Assembly (NCBI GenBank): GCA_900155495.1
Contig: FTLJ01000023.1
Location: 1-38,405 of the forward strand
DNA from: Porogramme epimiltina
Taxonomy: Eukaryota; Basidiomycota; Agaricomycetes; Polyporales; Polyporaceae
Reading direction: 5' to 3'
Length of the DNA stretch: 38,405 nt
Position numbers and translations under genes: made by a program. Under the pieces are notes generated by a model. It was not told the origin of the DNA and ran no database searches. It was given only the letters and a program-made list of their open reading frames with translations. Shown here in pieces: positions 22,857-34,586 of this stretch (positions are counted from its first letter, which is position 1; the number at the start of each line of letters is the position of its first letter).

Positions 22857-25084
22857 TCACTGGTTCAGGTCAGCCGAGACAGAGTTTATGAACGATATCT
22901 GCTTCGAGCGGTATGTGTCCGGAATGATCGTCAAGTTGACGAAAGAAGCATTCTGGAGTGCTGTTGTGTCGAACTTCAAGATGTTCTGTGCGGAATAGTC
23001 AGCCTTACGTCGCTCAAGTTCGAAACACGACAGCGCCCACCTGCCCTGCTCTGTATTCAGGCCACTCTGTCCCTAAGACGGAACGAAGTAAGCTCCACGG
23101 GCTGAAGCGCAGCGGAAAACAACTGGACTCACGGGGAACGCCCTTTCCATCATTAGGAGTCTGGCTGACGACGAACGACAACCAATAGTCGAGCATGGCC
23201 TCGCTCAACAGACGGGACCCCGCGTTGCTGCTCGTCCTCTGTGTCGCGCCATACACATACGGGACCTCCAGCGCGTGCGTCACTGCACACAAAACCAACA
23301 TGATCAGCCCAAGTTCGTGTCACGTGATGTCCAGCCAGTAGGTGCTCACCGCCCTTGCTGAGGTCCTCCACCGCGTTCTCGTCCGCGAAGAGGTACCCAT
23401 ACGCGCGCACGCCCGCCGAGCTCGCGGCAGCGGTCCACTTGTGCCGGGGTGCTTGGAACGTCATGTCCCCAAAGATCGCTGCGCCGCGCTTGTACTCCGC
23501 GCCGAGCCCGAACGTCGCGTTCCCAGTGCCGAACGGCGAGCCCAGCGCGGGCGCAGCGGGGTACAGCGCGAGGAGTGTGTCGATGTCGTGCTCGAAGGTG
23601 TGTGAGTGGGATGTAGAGAAGGGGTCTTGCTCGATGGTGAGGAACTGGACGAGCTCGGCGGTCGTGTTGAGGTTGGGGGTGAAGGTCGTGCCTGAATGTT
23701 GAGCTCGTCAGTGGGACGACTCGGAGGCAGCTGGGGGGCAAAAGGCGCACCTTCGTCCAAGTTTGTGCCTGCGATGAAGGGGATCTTCGCGAACTTGCCT
23801 GCGTCGATGAGCCGGGAGGGGAGGTCTGGCACTACTCCGCCCGGGCCGTCGATTACGGGGACGAAGAGGAAGTTGAAAGGGAATGCGCTGTACTTGACGA
23901 ATGTCTTCCGCCATGCGACAAGGACTTCATCGGTAGTAGCATTCTGAGCGCACGGGATGGAAGTTCTTGCTGCCAACGTATCCGCGCATCCGGTGATGTT
24001 AGAAATGAAAGAGTCCCACACCGGTTGGCGCTCTGATGCATTGAAGAAAGGGATGGTACCCGTTGAACCTGACTCGAAAATCTGTAACATTGAGACCAAG
24101 GTTAGTATGTGGAGTGTGTCATAGGAGATGAGGGTGCATACAGCTCCGCGAACAAGGTTCTCAAGGCCTGAGTTGAGGTAAAGGTCTGCTATCGACATCG
24201 AGCCAGCACTTTGACCAAATATTGTAACCTGCAAGCCGACATTAGGACTTCATACCTTCCGAGAACGAGTCAAAGACATACCTTGTGGGGGTCCCCTCCA
24301 AACGCGACAATGTTGTTCTGCACCCATTGAAGCCCTGCCAGCTGGTCTTTCAGCCCAAGGTTCAAAGCGCCTCGCTGGGCAGCCTCGTTGCCCTGCGGGA
24401 ACCCAAATGGACCAAGCCGGTAGTTGAGGCTGACATAGAGCACTGGCGTACCCTATCACCCAGAATCGTTAGTGACCATACGTGGGAGTGAGATGTCAGA
24501 CATACCCGCTCAACACTCTGTGCAATGATCCCGGATGCATTGTAAAGGGAAGTCTCTCCCTCCTGAAATCCACCTCCGTAGATCCAAACCATTACGGGGA
24601 GAGAGGAGGTCGTGTTTGCTCCCCCGGGCCGGAAGACATTTAGGGTGAGGCAATCTTCGGAAGAGCCGGTAATCTGAGCTTCCACGATGAGCTCATGAAG
24701 CTGTACGCTAATCCACAACGTACATTAAGCTGAGCACACGGCGCTCCGAAGTGTGTGGCGTCGAACGTGCTACTGTTGATGCTGTCCACCGACACTGGCG
24801 CAGAGAAACGCAAAGCACCCAAAGGTGGCTCCGCAAAGGGAATACCTGGAATAGAATCACATGAGATCTGTTCCCCATGCCACGGGCAAGTTAAACAAGT
24901 ATGCCTTACCTCCAAAGAACTCAATGCCAGTGCCACCAAGGTCCGTTGCAATCCCTGTGATGGTAGTGTTACTCAAAACAACCTGAGTAGATAGCTGTAC
25001 GTTTGTAAATGTAGGCCCATGTGTGGAAAGAAGCGCTGATCCGAGGCCAAGGGAGAATGAGGATCGGATGGCAGAGAGAAGCAT
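22857..25084 (-). CDS. Secreted type-B carboxylesterase/lipase 3
   Basis: Ten exons on the minus strand: 25084-24910, 24845-24724, 24673-24506, 24452-24282, 24228-24142, 24081-23751, 23691-23350, 23282-23133, 23072-23041, 22985-22857; 568 aa. The hydrophobic N-terminus ([12 protein letters not shown]) is a likely signal peptide. Landmarks are [35 protein letters not shown] (Ser219), Glu351 in GTNLDEG and His468 in VTHALEV, so the triad is complete. The intron pattern matches genes 1 and 2. Exon 7 is 9 nt shorter and exon 9 is 3 nt shorter. It is closer to gene 2 in the elbow (GQSAG) and closer to gene 1 in GTNLDEG. The inverted orientation suggests duplication with inversion. Confidence 0.93.
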
Positions 25085-26282
25085 GATGGAGGGACGAGGA
25101 CAGAGAGAACTTCAGCCGGGAGGTTGCGATGCGCTATATAGATTGGCAACGCTGTCGCTCTACGTGAGGAGGAGGTATAATCATTGCCGGATGACCCGAA
25201 CTTTAAGGATACGGCCGATGCTGCTGGGTCCGGATAGCGGTGAGGAATTGGTGGTCAGTCCGCGTATGTTTCTTTGCGGCCGGAAGTCCCTCGGTCCTGC
25301 GGCTGCGCAACTTCATTCCGTGCACACTAGTGCGACAGCAGATGGTTGGTGTACAGCGCCCCTCCGTTTCACATAAACGAAGGACATGCCGCATCGGAGT
25401 TCGCTATCCGGCCTTTCGTGCAGCGATCGTACCCGGTCCATGCCAGTCCGCGAACAAACAAGTGTCGGGTATGTCACCAACAACCAGTGGGAATCTGAGC
25501 AGACAAGTGAACCGTCAAGAACATATCACTTCAAAGTCATCTTGTGGGCTCGCCTCTTTTGTTTAAACATTTTGGCAGGGGGCGAGAGGACAGATGAGTG
25601 GTCTCTTGAAAGAAGGGTCGAGGCCAGGTCCCAGGGGCAAAGTCGCACTTCGGCCGACGTCGTCCAGCGTGGGCGCTTGTCTACCCCCAACAGCGATCAA
25701 AGACCCAGACCCGTCCTTGAAGCTCCAATTCTCACTAACGAACCTCTCCTCCTACTTTCACGACCTACTGCTTGTCCATGAGTTATTCGATCCTCGGCTT
25801 CACATTCTCCTGCTTCGACCAATGTATCTTGGAGAAGGAACCATCATGTCCAGTCTTTGGTCCTGCCACCGCGGGCACGGATGAGCGCAGAAAATCCTGT
25901 ATGTGCCAACGGGAAGGACAGACTGCGCGGGGATAAGGCAGAGAGGTGTCTATGAAATGGTGCGCACAGCATAGCAAGGCTATTGAGTCCACCTCTAACT
26001 CGCCGCGTTGCAGGCCGCCTGTGGCCGGCCACCTTGACTCCTCCCAACGGACCGCGCCGGGTAGACTCGTAGCCTTCCCAGCATGTGCGGCGGGTCTGAT
26101 TCACACGGACGACGGAGTGCAGAAGCGACGTACGAAAGAAATATGAGCGTCTCGACTGCGCTTCGCTGGTGGGAAGAGGTGGAGAAGTCTGTCCTTCGCA
26201 GGAGAAATCATGCCGTCATTGGTATAGAGCATCTTTTATTGCCTTCCGCCCGCCCCGCATCCCGTCTCCATCATCAACCGCT
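25085..26282. other. Divergent intergenic region
   Basis: This 1.2 kb stretch is between the divergent carboxylesterase 3 and mitochondrial carrier genes. No gene was recognised. It carries the TATA-like site of carboxylesterase 3 (25135-25140). The carrier side is pyrimidine-rich but has no TATA box that I can see. Confidence 0.45.
25135..25140 (-). promoter_or_regulatory. TATA-like box of carboxylesterase 3
   Basis: TATATA on the minus strand (within CTATATAGCGC) lies about 50 nt upstream of the start codon at 25084. The spacing is like that of carboxylesterase 1. Confidence 0.4.
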
Positions 26283-27823
26283 ATGGTCGTACACCTCTCC
26301 ACCCTTGAAGGCTTTGTCTGTGGCGGGCTCGCAGGCTGCACTGCGGTATGTTATGCTCAGTCTGCAACCTCGTACTCAAGCTGAGGGCTAATGCTTGCTG
26401 GCCTGGCAGGTGACCTTCTCGAATCCGTGAGTTTATGCAGTGCCCATTTACGACGTATGGCTTACGACCATTCCGGTACGTCAGGGCGGAAGTCGCTAAA
26501 ACGCGCATGCAGCTCCAAGGAGAGCTCATGAAAAATGGAGGGGCAAAGGTCTACCGGAACGTCTTCGACGTCCTCATCAAGACGTGGCGGAACGAGGGAA
26601 TCAGAGGCGTGCAGCGCGGTTTGGGCCCCGCGGTGAGTCGTTCTTCAATTGAGCTAGGTCCTTCTGCTAAGATGGCTTGTAGTACTTCTACCAAGTCGCG
26701 CTCAATGGTTCACGCCTAGGTGAGTGTATTTCTTGCCATTACGGCCACTGCGCGTGCCAACACAGTGTATGCCAGGTCTTTACGAACCATTTAGGAGATG
26801 GAGTAATGCCCAGCTGGGCTACACCCCGACCCAGCAAGTCATGCTGACGTCCATGGGCGCGGGGTCGCTGAGCGCGATAGTTGGATGTAAGTTCTATCTG
26901 GCTCAGTACCCTCAACCCCATTCCTCATATGTGCCAGCCTTCCTCGGGAACCCACTCTTTCTCGTCAAGACCCGTATGCAAGCATACTCTCCTGTTCTGC
27001 CCGTAGGTGCGCAGCGGTACTACCGCCACGCGTGGGACGCGTTCTCGACGATCGTTCGTGAGGAGGGTATGAAGGGTCTCCTGCGCGGCTGGGATGCGGC
27101 CATCCTGCGTGGCGCGATCGGTGGCTCGGTGCGTTTCCGTGAGGTTACGTGCGGTCCGCACGCGCGCTCGACTGACCTCTCCGCGATTCGCGGCCCGCGC
27201 AGGTCCAATTGCCGAGTTATATATGGAGCAAGAACCAGCTCGTGCGCTATGGGATAGGGGATGCTGACAGCACGTGGACTTTCCTCGCGAGCAGTGCGAT
27301 CGCGGGAGGGCTACTTGTGAGTCTCTACCTCCGCTCTACATCGGAACTTTGACGCATATCACGCACCCGCGCTTCTTACAGTGTCTCGTCATGCAACCCG
27401 CGGACACGGTGTGTCCTACGTCACACTGCTCGCGCGCGTCTTCTCATTGCTTCTATTACCTCCGTAGACCTTGACGCGGATGTACAATCAACCGACAGCG
27501 AAGGGTCCGGATGGCCGCACTATTGGCCTCCTGTACAAGAACCCAATAGACTGTTTGTGGAAGACGTTGAAGGCTGAAGGTATCTTTGGCTGGTACAAAG
27601 GTTTGTTCCGCCCTCCACGACTATGCCCCTTGCGTCCGGCCTCATCGGTGTCCACAGGAACCACCGCACATTTTTTGCGCGTTGCACCTCATACGTAAGT
27701 GACTTGCGTGGTATGTGACATGAATTCGCGGCTCATTATCCGGTTTTCAGTATCATTACCCTCACCGCTAACGATACTATCGTGCGGTTCTACTTGAAAG
27801 CGAGACACCGCTCTGTGGAGTAA
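26283..27823 (+). CDS. OAC1: Mitochondrial carrier, oxaloacetate/alpha-isopropylmalate type
   Basis: Eleven exons: 26283-26345, 26410-26426, 26485-26632, 26683-26719, 26776-26886, 26938-27128, 27203-27316, 27382-27408, 27468-27600, 27658-27694, 27751-27823; 316 aa, normal for the SLC25 family. Three repeats carry the carrier signatures PAEVAKTRMQ (from residue 27), NPLFLVKTRMQ (from 130) and PADTTLTRMYN (from 233). Subfamily marks AYFYQVALNGSRLGLYEP (with intron joins), GWDAAILR, VQLPSY and FLRVAPHT match yeast OAC1 and its animal relatives SLC25A34/35. OAC1 exchanges oxaloacetate, sulfate and alpha-isopropylmalate across the inner mitochondrial membrane. The neighbouring gene, convergent and 154 nt away, makes alpha-isopropylmalate. 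Exon 2 is only 17 nt. Confidence 0.92.
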
Positions 27824-27977
27824 TGCCTGTACGACGTGGTCAGTTGTATACCCTGCCTCCAGATATGTATTACATTGCTACCCCATGAAGGACACTGTTC
27901 AGAAGTCTTGGTACATAGAAGGCTATAGCAAATCCACTTTTACGGTATCATACACGGCCAAGCACAGAATATCGCCC

Positions 27978-30607
27978 TCAAATGGCCTTCCTGTAGCAGT
28001 TTGTGGCTGCCATCAGTGTGGCCTGCAGCGTCGCCGTCGTCATGTCATCGTCGAGCCCTACGCCCCATGCCGCCTCTTGCCCCTCAGACTCCACCTGAAC
28101 GAAGGCGGCATGCTGACAGCCCTTCGCCGCGCCCAGCCTCGGCCGGACATGAATGTCGCGCGCTGCCGCGCTACCTACGACGTCGGACAGGCCTGCCAGC
28201 AAGCACTGGACCGCGTCATCGCCATGCCCCTCCAGCTGTTGCTCCGTCCCGCGTACGCTCACCGTTGCCCGGAAACGCAATCCGACGGCCTTCGGCGCGC
28301 GCGCAATAGAGAAGGCCTCGAGCGCCGTTCCGCCCCACGCGCCGTCGTCGCCGCTTCCGGCCGCAGCAGCAGCGACGTGCGCGTGGCAGAAGCGCGCCAC
28401 GAAGCGCGCCGCGACCTGCGCGGGCGAGAGGCCCTCCGCATCGCCCGCGGTGCACTCGTCCGCGAGCGCGTCGTGCATCGCCTGCGGGAGCGGGAGCGCG
28501 TAGTCGTCGCGCAGGATGCGCAGCACCTCCTTCGTCTCGCCGCTCACGACCGCGACGGGCCGCCCGCCCAGGCGCTTGTTCATCGCGCTCACCGCCGCGC
28601 GCACGAGCGCGCGGGCGGGGTCCGCGTCGAGGCCGACGCCCCACGTCGGTGCGTGCGCCGCCGCGGACGGGTCGTCGCCCGCGCCGGGCGCGTGCGTCTC
28701 CGCGAGGAGGACGAAGGCGGCGACGGCGTCGGGCGCGGCGGGGTCGAGCCCCGCGCGCTCGTGCGTCTCGACGGCGGAGAAGCGGAGATGCGTGCGCGCC
28801 TCGACGGCGGAGAGGAAGGCGCGGAGCGGGCCCGCGCCCTCGCCGCGAAGCGTGAACGCGTTGCCGTCCGCGGTCATGCGCCCCTGGAACGCCGTCGCGG
28901 CGGCGCCCCCGCGCGCTGTGGGCACGAGCGCGAACTTCCCGAGCGCGACGCGCGCGGGGCCCGCGTCGTCCTCGGCAGTGGCGATGGCGGCGGCGGGGAG
29001 GTGGTAGTAGTCAACGAAGGCGGCGACTATCTCCTCCGCGGTCATCTCGCGGGCGGCGCGGTCGACCTGGCGCTGGACCACGCGGTAGAACTCCTGCTGG
29101 ACGGGTCGCGGCAGGTCGATGTGCAGGTGCGTGCGGATAATGTACGCGATGCCGCCTTTTCCGGACTGCGAGTTCACGCGGATGACGGCTTCGTACGTGC
29201 GCCCGAGGTCGGCTGGGTCAAGAGGGAGGTAGGGCATTACCCAGCGTAGGGGTTCGCCCGCGGCAGCATCCCGCGCGTGCCGTACAGCCTGGGCTTCGAA
29301 GCCCTTCTTGATCGCATCCTGGTGCGAGCCCGAGAAGGCGGTGAAGACGAGTTCACCGGCGTACGGATGCCGCGGGTGAATAGGAAGAGAGGTGCACTGA
29401 GTGACGACGTCGATGGTTGCTTGTATGTTGCTGAAGTCGAGGCCGCATGGGATGCCTTGCGTGTAGAGGTTGAGGGCGAGTGTAACGAGGTCGACGTTCC
29501 CTGACCGCTCGCCGTTGCCGAAGAGGCAGCCTTCAACGCGATCTGCGCCCGCCATGATTCCGAGCTCCGTGGCGGCGACCGCCGTACCTACGGCAGAAGA
29601 AGGCACGAAGCGAGATTAGCACTTACTAATCCCACGCGAAGTATGTGCATTGCTTACCCCGGTCGTTGTGTGTATGTAAGCTGACCACCATCTCATCCCT
29701 ATTCTCCATGTGGCGACAGAAGTATTCGATCTGTTCGAAGATGGCCGTGAGCATGCAACTGTGATATCCGCGCGTACCCCGCGGCCCTACCTGGTCTGCA
29801 TAGTGATTCGGCGGGGAAATCTCGACCGTTGAGGGCAGGTTGAACATGATTCTGTCCTCCCAGGCAGTGCCTGTGGGCCCCCATGCGTTCTTCACGGCCG
29901 TGCATATCTCGATTACGTACTCCGGCTCCGTTTGGGAGAAGGCCTCGACTCCGTAGACGAGCCGGAACTTCGTCCCGTGCCGCGCGCGGTGTTCATCGGC
30001 GAGTTGTCGAACCATGGCAGTGTGAGTCGTCGCCAGTTCAATGATTTCCTCTTTGCTCTTGCCAAACACGACTTCGCGGAAGCACGGCGCGGTCGCGTTG
30101 AACAAGCTCACAATAACCTTGCGAGCTCCGGAGATGGCTTCGAAGGTGCGCTCAATCAGCTCCGCACGAGCTGGGGTCATGACCTTGAACCGGCCATATT
30201 GAGCGTGGCGCTAGGACATGGACTGAAGCCTGACGCACGCACCTGAATCCACACATCCTCAGGGACTTCGCCGCTCTCTATGAGGTTCCGCACAAAGTCG
30301 AACTCCGTGTCGCTGGAGGAGGGGTATGCCACTTCGATCTCCTTAAATCCGCAAGACACGAGATGGCGGAAGAGGAGCTTCTTTTGCTCAGCGGTCATTG
30401 GACGTGCGAGGGCTTGGTTACCGTCGCGCAGATCCGTTGAGAGCCATGTTGGATGTTTCATAACGCGGCGTCTGGGCCATTGGCGATCGTGGAGCTCGAG
30501 AGGGGTGTATGGCGCATACTTCGCACTCAGGTCTTCCCTGCGGCATCGTAAGTCCCGGCGTTTGTAATAAGAAGACCTGACTAAAGCGCCACTCACAGCA
30601 TGGGCAT
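27978..30607 (-). CDS. LEU4: 2-isopropylmalate synthase with duplicated C-terminal region
   Basis: Five exons on the minus strand: 30607-30597, 30537-30243, 30183-29791, 29730-29658, 29587-27978; 793 aa. It condenses acetyl-CoA and 2-ketoisovalerate to alpha-isopropylmalate, the first committed step of leucine synthesis. The catalytic TIM barrel shows [11 protein letters not shown] (LRDGNQ at 40-45), FNLPSTVE, the metal-binding HTHND (252-256) and [16 protein letters not shown]. Next come the linker subdomains and a LeuA-type regulatory domain ending [13 protein letters not shown] (about 471-595). Unusually, a second linker plus regulatory block follows (about 600-791), ending [14 protein letters not shown]. 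Yeast Leu4 is about 619 aa, so this protein is about 170 aa longer. The first exon has only 11 nt (MPML). The 60-nt third intron has no stop and keeps frame. No clear mitochondrial presequence is seen; in-frame codons extend upstream to at least 30862. Confidence 0.9.
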
Positions 30608-32272
30608 CTCGGGGGACAGGAACGAGTAGCGTATGTGGTGAATACTGAGTATGTCTTGCGTAGACTTTAGAAAGTTTATGCAATGTGAAGCCCAGCACCA
30701 CTTCCTTTTGTACCCGACAATTGCCGCTGAAGGGTCGGGATAGTCTCTAGAACCATTGTCAGCTTCCTCCGACCCGTCTCGGCAGGACGTGTCACCAGTT
30801 CTCAGGCATTCTCTCCAAGCATCCTGACTGGGGGCGGGTTTCTCGGAGGACGTTCGTGACATTCTATTCCGTTTGACAAGAACATAGTATCTCCGGGTCG
30901 CAGTCCCATAAGGGCCATCGAAAGTACAGATGAGGCGTCGACTCTCTTGCGCAGTAATCACTGAAAGGCTTCTTTGACCACGCGATCAGACTTTTTCGAG
31001 TCCGTTGACCCCTCAATCTGCCATTACTTTCCGGGGCATCTATACCTGTGCATGCCTTCCGACCTTTCCAAGCCCAAGGGCTCACAAAGTCCGGCACACA
31101 TTCCCTCGATATTGAATACTGGCGTCGTACCACTTTCATAAGACCCGTTTGAATCATCCACTGGGATACTTGATCTTCACTCTATGTTTGAATCATGTAT
31201 CCTTCTTTGTTTCTATCTCCTAGGACGCTGTGCTATTCGCCATGGTGCCTGGCTTGGTCGAAGAGCTACTCTCTCCATTTTGGCTACGAACTTGCCGCGC
31301 AGATTGGGTCAAATAAGGAGAACGTCCCTGTAATGTTGGCTAGAATGCCTTTTGAGGAAACGGCTGATAGAGGCAACATGATGTCCCATACTCCCACTCG
31401 TGCGCTATGAGCTTCAACTACATCCGATCCCCGAGACCAACGTTTGATCTCTATCTCGCATCAAACGAGCATGACGATATTAAGACTTTAAAAGTTTGAT
31501 ATGACGACTCGAGCGCAGAAGCCATGAGGGCAGGTCCGTCAACAATTCAATATTCATTGAATAGCGCTGAAGAGGACGGGGCGTGGGGAAAGAAGACGTA
31601 AGCGCGGACGGTCCGCGTCATGCCCCAGCGGGTCGCCTTGGGAAAATACCCTTCTCTCCAAATACGCGCAGCGCCCGGGGTGGAAGCTTGTTACAGAGAA
31701 GATGATGGTGAGAACTGTCATCATCAGAATGCGAAGCCCATGCAACCCACCTGACGGGCTCAGCTATCCCGAGGGGATCCAGGTACAGCAGCAAATTATT
31801 TTCGTCTGTACGCCGCAGGCTTCGCCCGGAGGCAGTGATGACGTTGGACAGGACAGGTGACGTTCTCTCGTCTCGTCTTCCGCCGGGAGACGGAACCCTT
31901 TCAGAAGGGCGGTCGACTGAATGATCTGCACCTAATCAGCGGGATGCTCCCAACCTAATTCTCACTGGCTGCACCCGTGCCGATGCATCAGCGAGACGTC
32001 AAGACTCTCCGTCCGTCAAATGAACGGACTATACACACGTTTCAACGTCTTCCCGGCTAATAGAGCATAACGACGCGTCACAATACGGGGAAGAGCCACA
32101 CCAACCACTACCACAGAAGACCCGAAGGCACCGGCGTCCCTCGACGCTTCCTTATAACCTGTTGTCTACGCAAGGCCCTATAGCCTTCCTCTGTACCTCT
32201 GCCATCATCTTCGCGCTTCACTCAGATTTCCTCCAACGTTATTCGACGACTTTATTCCTGCATCAGAGGAAA
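30608..32272. other. Divergent intergenic region, 1.7 kb
   Basis: This stretch lies between LEU4 (-) and the MFS gene (+). A minus-strand frame runs in frame into LEU4 from an ATG at 30862, but its sequence is acidic and unlike any IPMS N-terminus. I saw no CCGG-N2-CCGG Leu3-type site. TATA-like CTTATAAC lies at about 32151, 120 nt before the MFS start. No other gene was recognised. Confidence 0.4.
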
Positions 32273-34586
32273 ATGTCCGCCACCCATAGCGTTGATGAGA
32301 AGCCATCACCTACTGGAACGCTGACCGGCCTCACCGATGTGTCGTACGACTCAGAGCTAGCAAAGAAGCAGGTAGATGCTAGTCAGGTATTACGGAAGCT
32401 CGATCTTCGCCTTCTGCCTTTTGTGTCTCTCCTATACCTCCTCTCCTTCTTGTAAGTCGTTGTGTACGACGATCGTCGGCGTTTTTAAAATGAAGCTGAC
32501 ATTGATCAATGCTTCGAAGGGATCGAACAAACATAGGTGAGTACTGTTTCGATAAGATTGCGCTTCGAGCTAATCACCGCTCGCTTAGGAAACGCGAAGG
32601 TGGCGGGCTTGGCTACCGATCTGCATCTTACCGGACTACAATACAATCTATGCGCGGCAGTCTTCTTCGTATGTTTCGTCGCACTTGAGTATAGTTTGGG
32701 GCCCTGATCCGCCTTTGCAGATCCCGTATTGCTTCTTTGAAGTCCCTTCGTGCGTATACACTCTACGTTCTACTTCTACTTTACGTGACATTCCTACACT
32801 ATAGGAACCTAGCTCTGCGCTATTTCAAGCCTTCGCGATGGAGTACGAGTTCATGCCTTGAGCTCTAAACCGCTGGTGCTCACATTTTCGTCCAGTCCCG
32901 CTCATTATGTTTTGCTGGGGTATCGTCATGCTTTCAATGGCTTTCGTGAAGAGTTTTGGTGGGCTACTTGCGTACGTCAAACCGTGTCTTTTGATGTTCT
33001 GGTTCTAATCATAATTACAGAGCGCGAGTGTTTCTGGGGACGGCTGAAGTGAGCAGCGTGCTGTGCCAAGCCATTTCCTCACGTTGACAAGTTATAGGCA
33101 GGGCTTTTCCCGGGTGTAACATTCTACCTTTGTTCCTGGTATCCCCGCGCCGCCCAAGCTCAGAGGATGGGTATCTTCCTCTCTGCAGCCACTGCTGCGG
33201 GTGCTTTTGGAGGACTACTCGCGTTTGGGATTGAGAAGATGAATGGGTACGTCCTTTGAACTTGCTCCTTACGCGCGCGTCTGACCTTGATCCTCTCCAA
33301 AGTATTGGAGGGCTCCACGGATGGTCATGGATTGTGAGTCTCCTCATTATTGTAGACGTTACTATGAAATTTGACATATATCGAACAGTTCCTACTCGAG
33401 GGGTCGTGTACGTTGCCTCCCTCTACTGATCCTTTGTGGGTCTGACTCGGATATAGTGACGGCGGTCGTTGCAGCCACTGCTTACTTTTGCATGTACGAC
33501 GTGAGTAAAATCCTTCACTTGGTAAGGATCGGAAGACTAAAGTTTGTTTTATAGACACCGGAAACGGCATCCTTCCTGACCGATGAGGAGCGAAACTGGC
33601 TCATTCAAACCATTAAGAATGATAACGCCGGCCTCTCGAAAAACTTCCGATGGAAGTTCCTCTTGCAAGCTCTCAGTGATCCGCATGCGTATCTTATGAT
33701 AGGAATATACCTCTTGTGCGTATCTCCCCTTCTTCTTGCATGCGCAGAGTGCTCATATTCTGCCGACTATGGGCTCACAGCGTCCTGATTCCATCATACG
33801 CATTCGCTCTCTTCCTACCCACGATTATCGCGGGCCTAGGTTTCTCTTCCTCCAACGCGCAGCTGTTGTCAGTTCCGCCCAACGTCGCCGGATGCATATT
33901 CACCATCCTCTCCGGGGTTCTATCGGACCGCTTCCGCGCGCGTGGGCCGTTCATCCTCGCGGGGGCATCTGCTGCGCTCGCTGGGTACGCGATTCTTTTC
34001 GGGACGTCGTCTCCGGGCGCAGGGTACGCAGGGACGGTGATAGCCGCTAGCGGCCTCTTCCCAAGCGTCGCTTGCGTGCTCGCATGGACTGGTGGGAACA
34101 TGGGCGGAGAGGTAAAGCGGGCGGTCGTCATCGCGATGGTAATCGGGGTGGGAAATCTAGGAGGGTATGCAAGTTTCCTTTTCTATTCTGTCCAAAACGC
34201 GTACTGAAATGTCGGCATTATGTCATTAGGATCGCCTCTTCATTCATTTACCGTCCGCAAGACAGCCCTAGGTATCATCCAGGGCACGCAACAGATATAT
34301 CCTGTCTTTGTGTGGCGTACGTGCATTCGTATTCCTTGCCGTCCACCGTGCTGAGACTAGCGCCGTCGCACCAGAATCGTTCTCTGCCTCATCGCGATGT
34401 TCGAATTCAGGCGTCAGAACCGCAACAAAATAGCGCAGTGTGCGATAGACAGAATAACTCCGGAAATGGAAGACCAGTACGCGGAGATGGGTGACGCGTC
34501 ACCTTTGTATAGGTCAGTCTACACAGCCTACTTCTTACCCTGCATCTCACTTACCTGACGATGTACATTCTAGATACACCATTTGA
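32273..34586 (+). CDS. MFS transporter, ACS family (allantoate-permease-like)
   Basis: Sixteen exons: 32273-32451, 32520-32536, 32589-32668, 32721-32749, 32805-32842, 32896-32971, 33021-33048, 33098-33246, 33303-33333, 33389-33407, 33457-33500, 33555-33715, 33781-34164, 34230-34316, 34375-34512, 34574-34586; 490 aa with about 12 membrane segments. The anion:cation symporter family of the major facilitator superfamily is shown by LLPFVSLLYLLSFLDRTNIGNA, FFEVPSNL, ARVFLGTAEAGLFPG, the central-loop PETASFLTDEE, SGVLSDRFRARGPF and the C-terminal GDASPLYRYT. Fungal members import organic anions such as allantoate, nicotinate or pantothenate at the plasma membrane; the substrate here is undetermined. 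GGEVKRA replaces the common G-x-TKRA segment. Very small exons (13, 17, 19 nt) make automated prediction error-prone. Confidence 0.9.

Noticed and set aside
27885..29249. A 454-codon open frame on the + strand
   Set aside because: It is antisense to the last LEU4 exon. The strong GC bias of the real gene removes stops on the other strand, and the translation is Arg/Ala-rich with no domain.
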